From positions 62,001 through 126,000 of the forward strand of contig NZ_FXWZ01000003.1 of NCBI RefSeq assembly GCF_900184225.1: DNA of 64,000 bases, written 5' to 3'. Origin of the DNA: Brevibacterium ihuae. Lineage in GTDB: Bacteria > Actinomycetota > Actinomycetes > Actinomycetales > Brevibacteriaceae. The notes below the pieces were generated by a model that ran no database searches, had not been told where the DNA came from, and saw nothing but the letters and a program-made list of their open reading frames with translations. Shown piece after piece: positions 36,598 to 45,558 of this stretch; position 1 is the stretch's first letter; each line of letters opens with the position of its first letter. The translations under genes were made by a program, and so were the position numbers.

Positions 36598-37566
36598 TCA
36601 CTGGAAGGAGATGTGCACGTGGTCGTAGTGATTGGCCGTGGCGGAGCCGCGATCCGACATCGGGCGCCCCTTCCAGCCGGTGTAGGAGGCAAAGATCTTC
36701 TGCTCGAAGATCACGTACTTGATGTTGAGCTCGGACTTGTTCGCGATGAGGTATTCGGTGATGCGGTCGCCGGTCGAGCCGGTGATCATCACGTCGACGG
36801 CCTTGCCGGAGTGGTGGTCCGAGCCCGGGTCGTTGCGGCGGCCGCCGTAGGACTTGACCTCCGGGAAGGCCGCGCAGACCGCACGGTAGCCCTTCTTCGC
36901 ATTGGCGGTGAGGCCGGACTCGATCGAGGACAACACCGAGCAAGGCGAGTTCGACACGCCCTCGGACGAGGAGCCGGACGACGACTCGTCGGAGGACTCC
37001 TTCGAGGAGCCGGACGACGACTCGTCGGAGGACTCCTTCGAGGAGCCCGAGGCGGTCTCACCGGAGCGGTCGCTCGAGCGCGAGCTCGACTCCGTGCGCT
37101 CCTTCGACTTCGATTTCGACTCCGAGGGGGTCGGCTCGGGCTCCGGGGTGGGGAGCTTCGCCTCGGTCTTCGCTTCCGACGTGTAGTTCGGGTCGTCCTT
37201 GAGGGACTCGAAGTACTCCTCGGCGGCCTTGTCCCAGTGCTCCTGCTCGGCGGCCTCGTCGACCGCGGGGGTCTCCTCGGGCGCCTCGGCGGGCGGGGCG
37301 GTGGCCTGGTTCTCGGCCTTGACGACGCCGGCGTTCTCGTCCGGCGCGAAGGCGAAGGAGGAGGCGACGATCGCGGTGGTCGCGGCGGCCGGCAGCGCGA
37401 TCGCGGCGACCATCGGCCGACGCTTGACGGTCTTGAGAACGCCGGTCGCGGTGTTCGGTTCGGCGCTGTGACGCCCGGAAGACTTCCGTCCCATGGCGGA
37501 GATGTCACGGACGAGCGTCCGCGCGTTTGCGCCCCAGGAAGGCTTCGGATCAGAGTGCTTACCCAA
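36598..37566 (-). CDS. Membrane-anchored or secreted protein with ARB_07466/M15-like C-terminal domain
   Basis: A 322-residue protein: basic cytoplasmic N-terminus of about 50 residues, one hydrophobic segment (about residues 52-73, PMVAAIALPAAATTAIVASS), an acidic and Ser/Glu-rich linker with a tandem GSSKESSDESSS repeat, and a C-terminal domain with HHSGKAVDVM and HYDHVHISF. The His-x6-Asp and His-x-His arrangement resembles M15/VanY-type peptidoglycan peptidases and the ARB_07466-like C-terminal domain. Role in cell-wall remodelling is inferred. The start codon is TTG at 37566 with AAGGGACAG in front; its own promoter is visible. Confidence 0.75.
   Translation of the reverse strand: MGKHSDPKPSWGANARTLVRDISAMGRKSSGRHSAEPNTATGVLKTVKRRPMVAAIALPAAATTAIVASSFAFAPDENAGVVKAENQATAPPAEAPEETPAVDEAAEQEHWDKAAEEYFESLKDDPNYTSEAKTEAKLPTPEPEPTPSESKSKSKERTESSSRSSDRSGETASGSSKESSDESSSGSSKESSDESSSGSSSEGVSNSPCSVLSSIESGLTANAKKGYRAVCAAFPEVKSYGGRRNDPGSDHHSGKAVDVMITGSTGDRITEYLIANKSELNIKYVIFEQKIFASYTGWKGRPMSDRGSATANHYDHVHISFQ
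36971..37042 (-). repeat. Two tandem 36-bp units in the hydrolase linker
   Basis: Two exact copies (36971-37006, 37007-37042) encode the SSKESSDESSSG linker repeat. Copy number is likely variable between strains. Confidence 0.85.
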
Positions 37567-37613
37567 TTCGACTGTCCCTTAACAAAGTTGTAATCGTTCC
37601 GTGATCTCCACCG

Positions 37614-37641
37614 AGTGTAGCGGGGATTCCGATGATGACAA
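37614..37641 (-). promoter_or_regulatory. Promoter of the hydrolase-like gene
   Basis: On the minus strand TTGTCA (37641-37636), a 16-bp spacer and TACACT (37619-37614), about 50 nt before the TTG start codon. The leader is AT-rich and holds an imperfect TTACAACTTTGTTAA inverted repeat. Confidence 0.7.
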
Positions 37642-37706
37642 AACGATAACGACACCTCGTTTCCGTGACATCGATCGCACCCCGGCTGACGAGGCGGAAC
37701 GCACGC

Positions 37707-37736
37707 GTCCCCCGATCCGGTGCGGGATCGGGGGAC
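37707..37736 (-). terminator. Terminator of the rimP-rbfA operon
   Basis: A 12-bp stem GTCCCCCGATCC / GGATCGGGGGAC with a 6-nt loop, 40 bp beyond the rbfA stop. Confidence 0.75.
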
Positions 37737-37775
37737 GGGACCGGAGCGGCGTGCGGAGCCGGCCGCGGCCTGTGA

Positions 37776-38231
37776 TCAGGACCCTGCGGTCTGCTCGCCC
37801 TCGTCGTCCTCGGCCTTGGGCCTGCGGTACGGGTCGGCGTCACCGGCAGGCTTCGCCTGTGCGGCGAGCCGGGCGACCTCGGCGTCGTGGGCCGCGGCCT
37901 TGGCGAGCAGATCGTCGAGCTCGGCCGCAGCGGCGGGCACCTGGTCGGCGACGAACTCGAGCGTCGGGGTGAGACGGATCTGCAGGCCCTTGCCGACCTC
38001 CGAGCGGATCATCCCCTTCGCGGAGTCGAGCGCCGCCTGCGTCGAGGCGAGCTGGTCGTCGTCGCCGTACACCGTGTAGAACACGGTCGCGTGCTGCAGA
38101 TCGCCGGTCACCCGCACATCGGTGACGGTGACGAAGCCGAGGCGCGGATCCTTGACCCGCTTCTCGAGGGTCCGGGCGACGATCACCTGGATCCGGTCGG
38201 CGATCTTCCGGGCGCGTGTGGGATCGGCCAT
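37776..38231 (-). CDS. rbfA: Ribosome-binding factor A
   Basis: Binds free 30S subunits and aids 16S 5'-end maturation. The 151-residue protein has the KH-like RbfA core: [33 protein letters not shown] and [14 protein letters not shown]. The last 30 residues ([14 protein letters not shown]) are charged and unconserved. ATG 38231 has AAAGGAG in front. Last gene of the rimP-nusA-ylxR-infB-rbfA operon. Confidence 0.95.
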   Translation of the reverse strand: MADPTRARKIADRIQVIVARTLEKRVKDPRLGFVTVTDVRVTGDLQHATVFYTVYGDDDQLASTQAALDSAKGMIRSEVGKGLQIRLTPTLEFVADQVPAAAAELDDLLAKAAAHDAEVARLAAQAKPAGDADPYRRPKAEDDEGEQTAGS

Positions 38232-38251
38232 GGGTGCTCCTTTCGGTGAAG

Positions 38252-38290
38252 GATCCGCGCACGGACCGGCGTGCGGTCCGTGCGCGGATC
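38252..38290 (-). other. Strong hairpin between infB and rbfA
   Basis: A perfect 16-bp stem (GATCCGCGCACGGACC arm) with a 7-nt loop lies in the 77-bp gap. It looks like a terminator, but rbfA follows immediately on the same strand without an evident promoter, so it may attenuate rbfA or protect the infB mRNA 3' end. Confidence 0.55.
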
Positions 38291-38308
38291 GGGTGGAGCC
38301 GGTGCGAC

Positions 38309-41025
38309 TCAGTCGCGCGGCTTCTCCTGCATCTCGAAGGTCTCGATGAGATCGCCTTCGCGGATGTCGTTGAACTTGCCGAGTCCGATACCGCACTCGT
38401 AGCCCTCGCGGACCTCGGTGGCATCGTCCTTGAACCGACGCAGCGACTCGATGGCGAGGTTGTCCCCGACCACCACGCCGTCGCGCGTGACCCGAGCGGT
38501 GGAGTTCCGCTTGATGACGCCGTCGCGGACGATGGAACCGGCGATGTTGCCGAACTTCGACGAGCGGAAGATCTCGCGGATCTCCGCCGAACCGGTGTGC
38601 ACCTCCTCGAAGGTCGGCTTGAGCATGCCCTTGAGCGAGTTCTCGATGTCGTCGATCGCGTCGTAGATCACCGAGTAGTAGCGCACGTCCACGCCCTCGC
38701 GGTCGGCGGCGTCGCGGGCCTTGGCCTCGGGACGCACGTTGAAGCCGATGACGATCGCGTTGTCGACGGTCGCGAGGTTGATGTCGTTCTCGGTGATCGC
38801 ACCGACGCCGCGGTGGATGATCCGGAGATCGACCTCGTCGCCCACATCGATCTTGAGCAACGAGTCCTCGAGCGCCTCGACGGCACCGGACACGTCGCCC
38901 TTGAGGATGAGGTTGAGCATGTCGACCTTGCCCTCCTCGAGCGCCTTGGTGAAGTCCTCGAGGCTGATCCGCTTGCGACCGCGGGCCTGAGCGGCATTGC
39001 GCTCGATGGCATCGCGCTTCTCCGCGATCTGCCGGGCGGTGCGGTCGTCGTCGGTCGACAGGAAGGTGTCGCCGGCGCGGGGCACGCTCGACAGGCCGAG
39101 CACCTGGACGGGACGGGACGGTCCGGCCTCGTCGACCGGTGCGCCGTTCTCGTCGAACATCGCACGCACGCGACCGTAGGCGGTGCCGCACACGATCGCG
39201 TCGCCCTGGCGCAGGGTGCCGGACTCGACGAGCACCGTCGCGACCGCGCCGCGGCCCTTGTCGAGCTTCGCCTCGATCGCGATGCCGCGCGCGGACTTGT
39301 CCGGGTTGGCCCGGAGGTCGAGCGCGGCGTCGGTGGTGAGAAGGACGGCCTCGAGGAGATCCTCGATGCCGTTGCCCTTGAGCGCGGACACCGGCACGAA
39401 CATCGTGTCGCCGCCGTACTCCTCGGAGACGAGGTTGTACTCGGTGAGCTGCTGCATGACCTTGGCCGGGTTCGCCCCGTCCTTGTCGACCTTGTTCACC
39501 GCGACCACGATCGGCACGTCGGCCGCCTGGGCGTGGTTGAGGGCCTCGATGGTCTGCGGCATCACTCCGTCGTCGGCAGCGACCACGAGGATCGCGACGT
39601 CGGTCGCCTTGGCGCCGCGGGCACGCATGGCGGTGAACGCCTCGTGGCCCGGGGTGTCGAGGAACGTGATGCGGCGCTCCGACCCGTCGTGCTCCACACC
39701 GACCTGGTAGGCGCCGATGTGCTGGGTGATGCCGCCGGCCTCCTTCGAGGCGACGTTCGCCGAGCGGATCGCATCGAGCAGCCGCGTCTTGCCGTGGTCG
39801 ACGTGGCCCATGACGGTGACGACCGGCGGGCGCGCCTGCTTCTCGTCGTCGTCCTCGGCCTCCTCCTCGGCCTCGAGGTCGATGTCGAAGCTCTCGAGGA
39901 GCTCGCGGTCCTCGTCCTCGGGGGACACGATCTGGATCTTGTAGCCGAGCTCCTCGCCGAGCACCTGGAAGGTGTCCTCGTCGAGCGACTGGGTGATCGT
40001 CGCCATCTCACCGAGGTGGAACAGCACCGTCACGAGGTTGGTCGGATCGGTGTTGATCTTCTCGGCGAAGTCGGCGAGCGAGGAGCCGCGGCGCAGGCGC
40101 AGCGGGGTGCTGCCGTCGCCGCGCGGGACGGTGACGCCGCCGACCGACGGCGCCTGCATCTGCTCGAGCTCCTGACGCTTCGCGCGCTTCGACTTCCGGC
40201 CCTTGGTCCGGCCGCCGCCGCGCCCGAAGGCGCCCTGCGTGCCGCCGCGACCCCGACCGGAGCCGCGCGGACCGCCCGGACGTCCGCCGCCGCGCGGAGG
40301 ACCGCCGGGTCCGCCGCCGGGGCCGCCCGGACCGCCGCGACCGCCGCCGCGCGAGGGCGCGGGCGTGGCGAGCGCGGAGTTCTTGAGCAGACCCGGGTTC
40401 GGGCGCGGAGCACCGGGGCGGGGGCCCGGCTTGGCACCGGGACGCGCACCGGGCTTGGGTCCGCCCGGACGCGGGGCACCCGCGACGGAGGGCTTGGGGC
40501 CGGGCTTCGCACCCGGCTTGGGCATCCCCTGCGAGGGTGCGAACGGGTTGTTGCCGGGGCGTGCGCCGCCGCGCTTGCCGCCGGGCTTGGGCATCCCCTG
40601 CGAGGGTGCGAACGGGTTGTTGCCGGGGCGTGCGCCGCCGCGCGGCTTCGGGGCCGCGGCACCGGGCTTGGGGGCCGGCTTGGCGCCGGTCGGCCGAGGA
40701 GCCTCGCGGTCGGCCGAGGCGCGGGTACGGGTGCGGCGGGCTTCGCCTTCTTCGCGGCTGCCGGGTCGGGCGTGGGAGCCGGGGCACCGGGCTTGGGAGC
40801 GCCGCGACCGGCGGGCTTCTGTGCGGTGGTCTTCTTCGCCGCGGGCTTCGCGGAATCGCCGCCGGCCTGATCGCCGTACGCTTCCTTGAGCTTGCGGACG
40901 ACGGGGGCTTCGACGGTGGAGGACGCAGAACGGACGAACTCGCCCATGTTCTGCAGCTTCTCCAGGACGTCCTTACTGGTTGTGCCGAGCTCCTTCGCGA
41001 GCTCATGGACACGGGGCTTTGCCAC
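38309..41025 (-). CDS. infB: Translation initiation factor IF-2 (frameshifted in the sequence)
   Basis: GTPase that brings initiator tRNA to the 30S subunit. The N-terminal IF2_N motif ([21 protein letters not shown]) starts at the GTG 41025, preceded by AGGAGAGAA. The GTPase domain with [16 protein letters not shown] and NKVDKD, and IF2 domains III and IV, end at 38309. The two parts are in different frames: the shift lies at about 40705-40740 in the Pro/Ala-rich linker, beside a 13-bp direct repeat, and one missing base would restore about 905 residues. infB is essential, so a sequencing or assembly error is most likely. An internal start could still give a short IF2. Confidence 0.9.
40687..40719 (-). 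repeat. 13-bp direct repeat at the infB frameshift
   Basis: CGGTCGGCCGAGG occurs at 40687-40699 and 40707-40719. Slippage or misassembly across this GC-rich repeat is a ready explanation for the frame change in infB. Confidence 0.8.
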
Positions 41026-41119
41026 TTCTCTCCTGTCCGGGTTCCTTCCCGGACAGGGAGGAACCTCATTACCGGGTCGCAGTGCTCATTTCACTGCTCA
41101 CGACCGTCAGTGTGGGGTG

Positions 41120-41437
41120 TCATTTCTGAGCACTCACTGCTTGGTTTCCATTTCGGTGTACCCGCTCTTCTGTCGAATGGTGGATCCGGCTCGGGATCTC
41201 CGGGGCCTCGAGTCGAGACCGGCGGAACGCCCGGGCGAATGCATTCTTCCGCAGTGCCGCCTGCCAGCAGTCCACCGTGGGATGGATCCAGGCGCCCCGT
41301 CCGGGGAGCCTGCGGCCGGTGTCGACGACGGCCCGCGGCGGATCCCCCTCGACGACACCGAGGTGGAGGAGGGAGGACTGCGGTCCGCGTCGTCTGCACG
41401 CAATGCACATCCGGGTGGGATCGACTGCGTGAGGCAC
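41120..41437 (-). CDS. ylxR: YlxR family RNA-binding protein (DUF448)
   Basis: A 105-residue protein with the YlxR signature RMCIACRRRGPQSSL and the GRRLPGRGAWIHPTVDCWQAALRKNAFARAFR segment. YlxR is a small basic nucleic-acid-binding protein, shown in Bacillus and Clostridioides to affect transcription or RNase P. The last 25 residues are extended compared with the usual 90. GTG 41437 follows GGAGGGC. Position between nusA and infB is universal. Confidence 0.92.
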   Translation of the reverse strand: MPHAVDPTRMCIACRRRGPQSSLLHLGVVEGDPPRAVVDTGRRLPGRGAWIHPTVDCWQAALRKNAFARAFRRSRLEAPEIPSRIHHSTEERVHRNGNQAVSAQK

Positions 41438-41482
41438 GCCCTCCAGTCTACATCACCGGCCGGACGCCGATCGTCCGGCCGG

Positions 41483-42445
41483 TCACTCGGCCGCGACGAT
41501 ATCGATCTTCCAGCCGGTGAGCTTGGCGGCGAGGCGCGCGTTCTGCCCCTCCTTGCCGATCGCCAGCGAGAGCTGGTCGGCGGGCACGGTGGCGCGGGCG
41601 ACCTTGAGCTTCGGGTCGAGCACCTCGACCGCGGTCGCCCGGGCCGGGGACAGCGCGTTCGCCACGAACTTCGCCGGGTCGTCGCTGTGATCGACGATGT
41701 CGATCTTCTCCTGGCCGAGCTCGGCCATGACGGAGCGCACGCGCGATCCGAGCTCCCCGATGCACGAGCCCTTGGCGTTGACGCCGGGCACGGTGGCGCG
41801 CACCGCCATCTTCGTCCGGTGGCCCGCCTCACGGGCGAGCGCGACGATCTCGACGGTGCCGTCGGCGATCTCCGGGGACTCGTGCGCGAAGAGCTTGCGG
41901 ACGAGGTTCGGGTGCGACCGCGACACGGTGATCGACGGTCCCTTGAGGCTCTTGTGGACGTCGGTGACGAAGACCCGCAGCCGGTTGCCGTGCGTGTACT
42001 CCTCCCCCGGGACCTGCTCGTGCGGGGGCAGCACGGCCTCGACCTCGCCGAGGTCGATCTGGATCATCCGCTCGTCGCGGCCCTGCTGGATGATGCCGGA
42101 CACGATCTCGCCCTCGCGGTCGCGGAACGACCCGAGCACGGACTCGTCCTCGACGTCGCGCAGCTGCTGGTGGATGATGTTCCGCGCGGCCATCGCCGCG
42201 ATCCGGCCGAATCCGTCGGGGGTGTCGTCGAATTCGCCGATGGGATTGTCGTCGTTGTCGAACTCGACCGCCCAGATCACCACGGCGCCGGTCTTCGTGT
42301 CGAGCTCGGCGCGGGCGTCGGGGTACGACCCCTCGGTCTTGAGGTAGGCGTTGAGCAGGGCCCGCTCGATGAGCTCCACGAGCGTGTCGAAGGGGATCTC
42401 CTTCTCGCGCTCGACGAGGCGCAGGGCGCTGAGGTCAATGTCCAT
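41483..42445 (-). CDS. nusA: Transcription termination/antitermination factor NusA
   Basis: A 320-residue RNA polymerase-binding factor: N-terminal domain (FDTLVELIERALLNAYLKT), S1 domain (GEIVSGIIQQGRDERMIQIDLGEVEAVLP) and two KH domains (VGVNAKGSCIGELGSRVRSVM-type and IGKEGQNARLAAKLTGWKIDI). The acidic C-terminal repeats of enterobacterial NusA are absent, as normal in Actinobacteria. Confidence 0.96.
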   Translation of the reverse strand: MDIDLSALRLVEREKEIPFDTLVELIERALLNAYLKTEGSYPDARAELDTKTGAVVIWAVEFDNDDNPIGEFDDTPDGFGRIAAMAARNIIHQQLRDVEDESVLGSFRDREGEIVSGIIQQGRDERMIQIDLGEVEAVLPPHEQVPGEEYTHGNRLRVFVTDVHKSLKGPSITVSRSHPNLVRKLFAHESPEIADGTVEIVALAREAGHRTKMAVRATVPGVNAKGSCIGELGSRVRSVMAELGQEKIDIVDHSDDPAKFVANALSPARATAVEVLDPKLKVARATVPADQLSLAIGKEGQNARLAAKLTGWKIDIVAAE

Positions 42446-42597
42446 GATCAGTCCTTCGATCAGACAGCTGCGGTGGTGCCCGGCTGTTCACATGTCGGCG
42501 GTGTGCGTTCGAGTACCCCACCTTAGTCGACCGGCAAGGGAGGACGGGCAGAGTGCCGGGTGCCCCCGGGGAGCTCCCAGCAGACCCGGAGGGCTTC

Positions 42598-43062
42598 TCA
42601 GCGGAAGCGGAGCACGACCTCGGCGTGCTCGATCCCGGAGACCGGGATCTCCGCCTGCTCGCCGGTCTTCTCCTCGGTCAGGGTGATCTGCGCCTCGTCG
42701 ACGGCGACGAGCTCGCCGCGCACCGTCCCCTCCGCCGTGCGCACCGCGATCGTGCGGCCGCGCACCCGGCGGAAGTGGCGGGGCTCGGAGAGCGCGCGGG
42801 TGGCGCCCGGCGAGGTCACCTGGAGGTCGTAGGGATGGTCGTTGAACAGCGGCAGCGGGTCGATCGCCTCGGAGACGACGCGGGTGGCCTGCGCGATGTG
42901 CTCGAGGGACACCGGGTCGGCGGTGTCGTCGGGCAGATCGATCATCACGGTGAGCGTCCGGTGGCGGCCGGCCGCCACCGCTCGGACCTCCTCGACGACG
43001 AACCCGGCGGCCGCGAGCGGCTCGGTGATCCGGTCGAGAACGGTCTGCTCGTCGTGCGCCAT
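42598..43062 (-). CDS. rimP: Ribosome maturation factor RimP
   Basis: A 154-residue protein needed for early 30S assembly. It has the RimP signature DDTADPVSLEHIAQATRVVSEAID and PYDLQVTSPGATRAL, with a C-terminal SH3-like domain. ATG 43062 follows AGGAGG. First gene of the nusA-infB operon; a 152-bp gap separates it from nusA. Confidence 0.94.
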   Translation of the reverse strand: MAHDEQTVLDRITEPLAAAGFVVEEVRAVAAGRHRTLTVMIDLPDDTADPVSLEHIAQATRVVSEAIDPLPLFNDHPYDLQVTSPGATRALSEPRHFRRVRGRTIAVRTAEGTVRGELVAVDEAQITLTEEKTGEQAEIPVSGIEHAEVVLRFR

Positions 43063-43114
43063 CTCCGGCCTCCTCGTCTGCACTGCTGCTCGTCTCCCCC
43101 AGGGTAGTCCACGG

Positions 43115-43120
43115 TACGAT
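43115..43120 (+). promoter_or_regulatory. -10 element TACGAT, probably leaderless promoter
   Basis: TACGAT is seven bases before the ATG of the lipoprotein gene, with no Shine-Dalgarno between. The -35 is not recognisable. Confidence 0.5.
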
Positions 43121-43127
43121 TGGGCCC

Positions 43128-43700
43128 ATGCACCCCTCTCCCGCCCGTCTGCCCAGCCGACGCGCCGTGCTCGGGCTGGGAGTGGTCGGGACGAGCCTCG
43201 TGCTCAGCGGCTGCGGACTGCGGCTCGACGTCCCGCCCGCGGTGCCCGAACCGGACGCACTCGACTCCCTCCGCAACGACGTCGCCCGCATCCTCTCAGC
43301 GACCGAACCCCCTGCCGCCGGCTCCGCCGAGCTCGACGAGCTCCGCGCCGCCGTCGGCCCCGTCTGGGCGCCGCCGACCGAGCTCGTCACCCCGACCGCG
43401 ACCCCGACGCCGGTCTCCTTCGACTTCGCCGACGGCACGGCCGCCGCCGTCGAGCGCTTCGCCGAGGGACTGCCCGCCGTGGTCGGCGAGCGCGGCGAGC
43501 TCGCGCCCATCGGCGGCAGCGGCGGGATCCGCCGGGGGGCCGTGCTCGGCCTGTTCGACACCCCGGGCGCGGCGTTCCTCGCCGCCGCCCAGCTGTGGTT
43601 CACCGGCGAGGCCCGTGCCCGGACCGGCGAGCGGCAGCTGCTCCGCTACGCGATCCGCGATGCCGCAACGGCCTCCCCGAACGCGGAAGGCGACGCGTGA
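43128..43700 (+). CDS. Putative lipoprotein, divergent from rimP
   Basis: A 190-residue protein with an N-terminal signal that has twin arginines (PSRRAVLGLG) and a lipobox LVLSGC, so it is probably a Tat- or Sec-exported lipoprotein anchored at Cys29. The mature part starts with a Pro-rich segment and contains Ala/Leu-rich helices. Actinobacteria often place a ferritin-like DUF4439 gene here, but I cannot assign that domain from the sequence. Its TGA overlaps the ATG of the following kinase gene by one base (TGATG), so the two are coupled. Confidence 0.7.
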   Translation: MHPSPARLPSRRAVLGLGVVGTSLVLSGCGLRLDVPPAVPEPDALDSLRNDVARILSATEPPAAGSAELDELRAAVGPVWAPPTELVTPTATPTPVSFDFADGTAAAVERFAEGLPAVVGERGELAPIGGSGGIRRGAVLGLFDTPGAAFLAAAQLWFTGEARARTGERQLLRYAIRDAATASPNAEGDA

Positions 43701-44719
43701 TGCAGATCCCCGAGGTGCTGTTCAACTCCGCCGCGGAGATCATCGGGGCGCCGCGCGCACAGGCGTGGGCGGATGCGCTCGACCACATGGTCTTCGAGCT
43801 CCTCGACCGGTGGAAGCTCACCGCCGACCCGATCCCCTCGGCCCCGTGGGCGGGTGCGGAGAGCCTCGTCATCCCCGTCCTCACGCAGGAGCGGTACCGC
43901 GCGGTGCTGCGGTTCGCGTGGCCGAACACCGACAATCCGCTCGTCCACACCCAGGTGCTCCACGCGCTCCAGGCCTGGGGCGGGCACGGGGCGGTCCGCG
44001 TCATCAGCGAGGACTCCTCGTTCCGGGCGACGCTGCAGGAGCGGCTGCGCACCTCGGTGAACCTGTCGGCGGAGCCGCTCGAGTCCGTCGCCCCGATCTG
44101 GGGCCAGCTCGCCCGCTCCCTCAAGGTCCCCGCCGGGCCGGGCTTCGTGCGGGTCCAGGACATCGCGGCCGGCTGGCTCGAGAAGTTCCCCGCCGATGTC
44201 GCGCTCGCCGGCGACTTCCCCGCATTCACCCCGGCGGACAGGTACATCCTCGACTCCGCCCGCGCGTGGATCGAGACGCTCGCCCGCTCGGACGAGTCGT
44301 GGCTCATCCACGCCGACCTCCACTACTACAACATCCTCGCCGGGAACCCCGATCACCGCGGGGTCGCGACGTGGAAGGCGATCGATCCGCAGCCGTTGAG
44401 CGGACCGACGGCCTACATGGTCGCGCCGGTCCTGTGGAACCGCCTGTTCGAGCTGCCGGGTCCGACGCCCGAGGCGCAGGCCCGGTGGCTCCACGACTTC
44501 GCGACGCGACTGTGCACCCATGCGGAGATCGACCCCGCCTACGGCATCGGGGCCGCGGTGGCGCGCGAGGTCGAGAACATGTTCTGGTACCTGCGCTCGG
44601 CCTACGGGGGCAACGAGAAGGCCTTCGGCGACGCCGCGCGATCGCTGTGGGTGTGCCGGGCGCTGTGCGGGATCGGCGTGCAGGGCGTCGACGCCCACTC
44701 GCTCAAGCGCCTCGGCTGA
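43700..44719 (+). CDS. Aminoglycoside/hydroxyurea antibiotic kinase-like phosphotransferase
   Basis: A 339-residue protein of the APH(6)/hydroxyurea phosphotransferase type. It has the Brenner-like catalytic loop LIHADLHYYNILAG with Asp and Asn in place, and the metal-binding IDPQPLSGP that replaces DFG. In Streptomyces such enzymes phosphorylate streptomycin or hydroxyurea, but many actinobacterial members are chromosomal and of unknown substrate. Coupled to the lipoprotein gene (TGATG). It should not be read as proof of aminoglycoside resistance. Confidence 0.8.
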   Translation: MQIPEVLFNSAAEIIGAPRAQAWADALDHMVFELLDRWKLTADPIPSAPWAGAESLVIPVLTQERYRAVLRFAWPNTDNPLVHTQVLHALQAWGGHGAVRVISEDSSFRATLQERLRTSVNLSAEPLESVAPIWGQLARSLKVPAGPGFVRVQDIAAGWLEKFPADVALAGDFPAFTPADRYILDSARAWIETLARSDESWLIHADLHYYNILAGNPDHRGVATWKAIDPQPLSGPTAYMVAPVLWNRLFELPGPTPEAQARWLHDFATRLCTHAEIDPAYGIGAAVAREVENMFWYLRSAYGGNEKAFGDAARSLWVCRALCGIGVQGVDAHSLKRLG

Positions 44720-44728
44720 GGCCACCGA

Positions 44729-44774
44729 GGTCCGCCGTCAGCGGAGGCCTTGGGTGTCCGCTGTCAGCGGAGGC
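44729..44774. repeat. 20-bp direct repeat between convergent genes
   Basis: GTCCGC-C/T-GTCAGCGGAGGCC occurs at 44729-44748 and 44755-44774 with one mismatch. The second copy includes the stop and last codons of the TSUP gene. Each copy has a small internal CCGC/GCGG hairpin, so the pair may act as a weak bidirectional terminator. Confidence 0.7.
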
Positions 44775-45558
44775 CGCTGACGAAGTCCCAGCCGAGCCGG
44801 ACGATGAGCGCGCCGACGACGACGAGGAACACGATCCGCACGAATCCGCTGCCCCGCCGGAGCGCGGTGCGCGACCCGATCCATCCGCCGAGCACGTTGC
44901 CCGCGGCGAGCGCGAGTCCGTACTCCCAGACGACGTGGCCCTGCGGGATGAAGTACGCGAGCGCGCCGACGTTCGTCGCGAAGTTGATGATCTTCGCCTG
45001 CGCCGAGGCGCGGAGGAAGCTCAGCCCGATGAGCGAGACGAAGGCGATGACGAGGAACGATCCGGTTCCCGGACCGAGCACCCCGTCGTAGATGCCGACG
45101 ATCCCGCCGATGAGCCAGGAGTACGCATGGTACCGGCGGCTCCGCTCGGGGTACCGCAGGGCGGCCTCGGCGCCGAGGCTCGGCTTGAGGAGCGTGAAGA
45201 TCGCGACGAGGACGAGGGCGGCGAGGATGATCGGGGTGAAGAGCGCCTCCGGCACCGAGGCGGCGAGCATCGCGCCGCCCACCGCCCCGAGGAAGGCGCA
45301 GACCGCGGCGGGGATCACCGCCGAGAGGTCGGGCGGGATGCGCCGCATGTAGGTCGTCGCCGACACCGCCGTGCCGGCGATCGACCCGACCTTGTTCGTC
45401 GCGACCGCGGCGAGCGGGGTGATCCCGGGGACGAGGAGGAGCGCCGGGAGCTGGATGAGCCCGCCGCCGCCGACCACCGCGTCGACCCAGCCGGCGACCA
45501 GCCCGGCGGCGAAGAGCGCCAGGAGGACGACCGGCAGGGAGACGGCGGCCTCGGTCAC
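44764..45558 (-). CDS. TauE/SafE (TSUP) family sulfite/anion exporter
   Basis: A 264-residue membrane protein with seven to eight hydrophobic segments and the two half-repeats of the TSUP family: [22 protein letters not shown] and [20 protein letters not shown]. Members export or import sulfur-containing or small organic anions. The GTG start at 45558 overlaps the proS stop (GTGA), an odd partner for a transporter and probably only positional coupling. Confidence 0.88.
   Translation of the reverse strand: MTEAAVSLPVVLLALFAAGLVAGWVDAVVGGGGLIQLPALLLVPGITPLAAVATNKVGSIAGTAVSATTYMRRIPPDLSAVIPAAVCAFLGAVGGAMLAASVPEALFTPIILAALVLVAIFTLLKPSLGAEAALRYPERSRRYHAYSWLIGGIVGIYDGVLGPGTGSFLVIAFVSLIGLSFLRASAQAKIINFATNVGALAYFIPQGHVVWEYGLALAAGNVLGGWIGSRTALRRGSGFVRIVFLVVVGALIVRLGWDFVSGLR

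Noticed and set aside
43700-44719. Acquired aminoglycoside resistance gene
   Set aside because: Base composition and codon use match the neighbours, no mobile element flanks it, and the gene is coupled to a chromosomal lipoprotein gene. Only family membership can be claimed.
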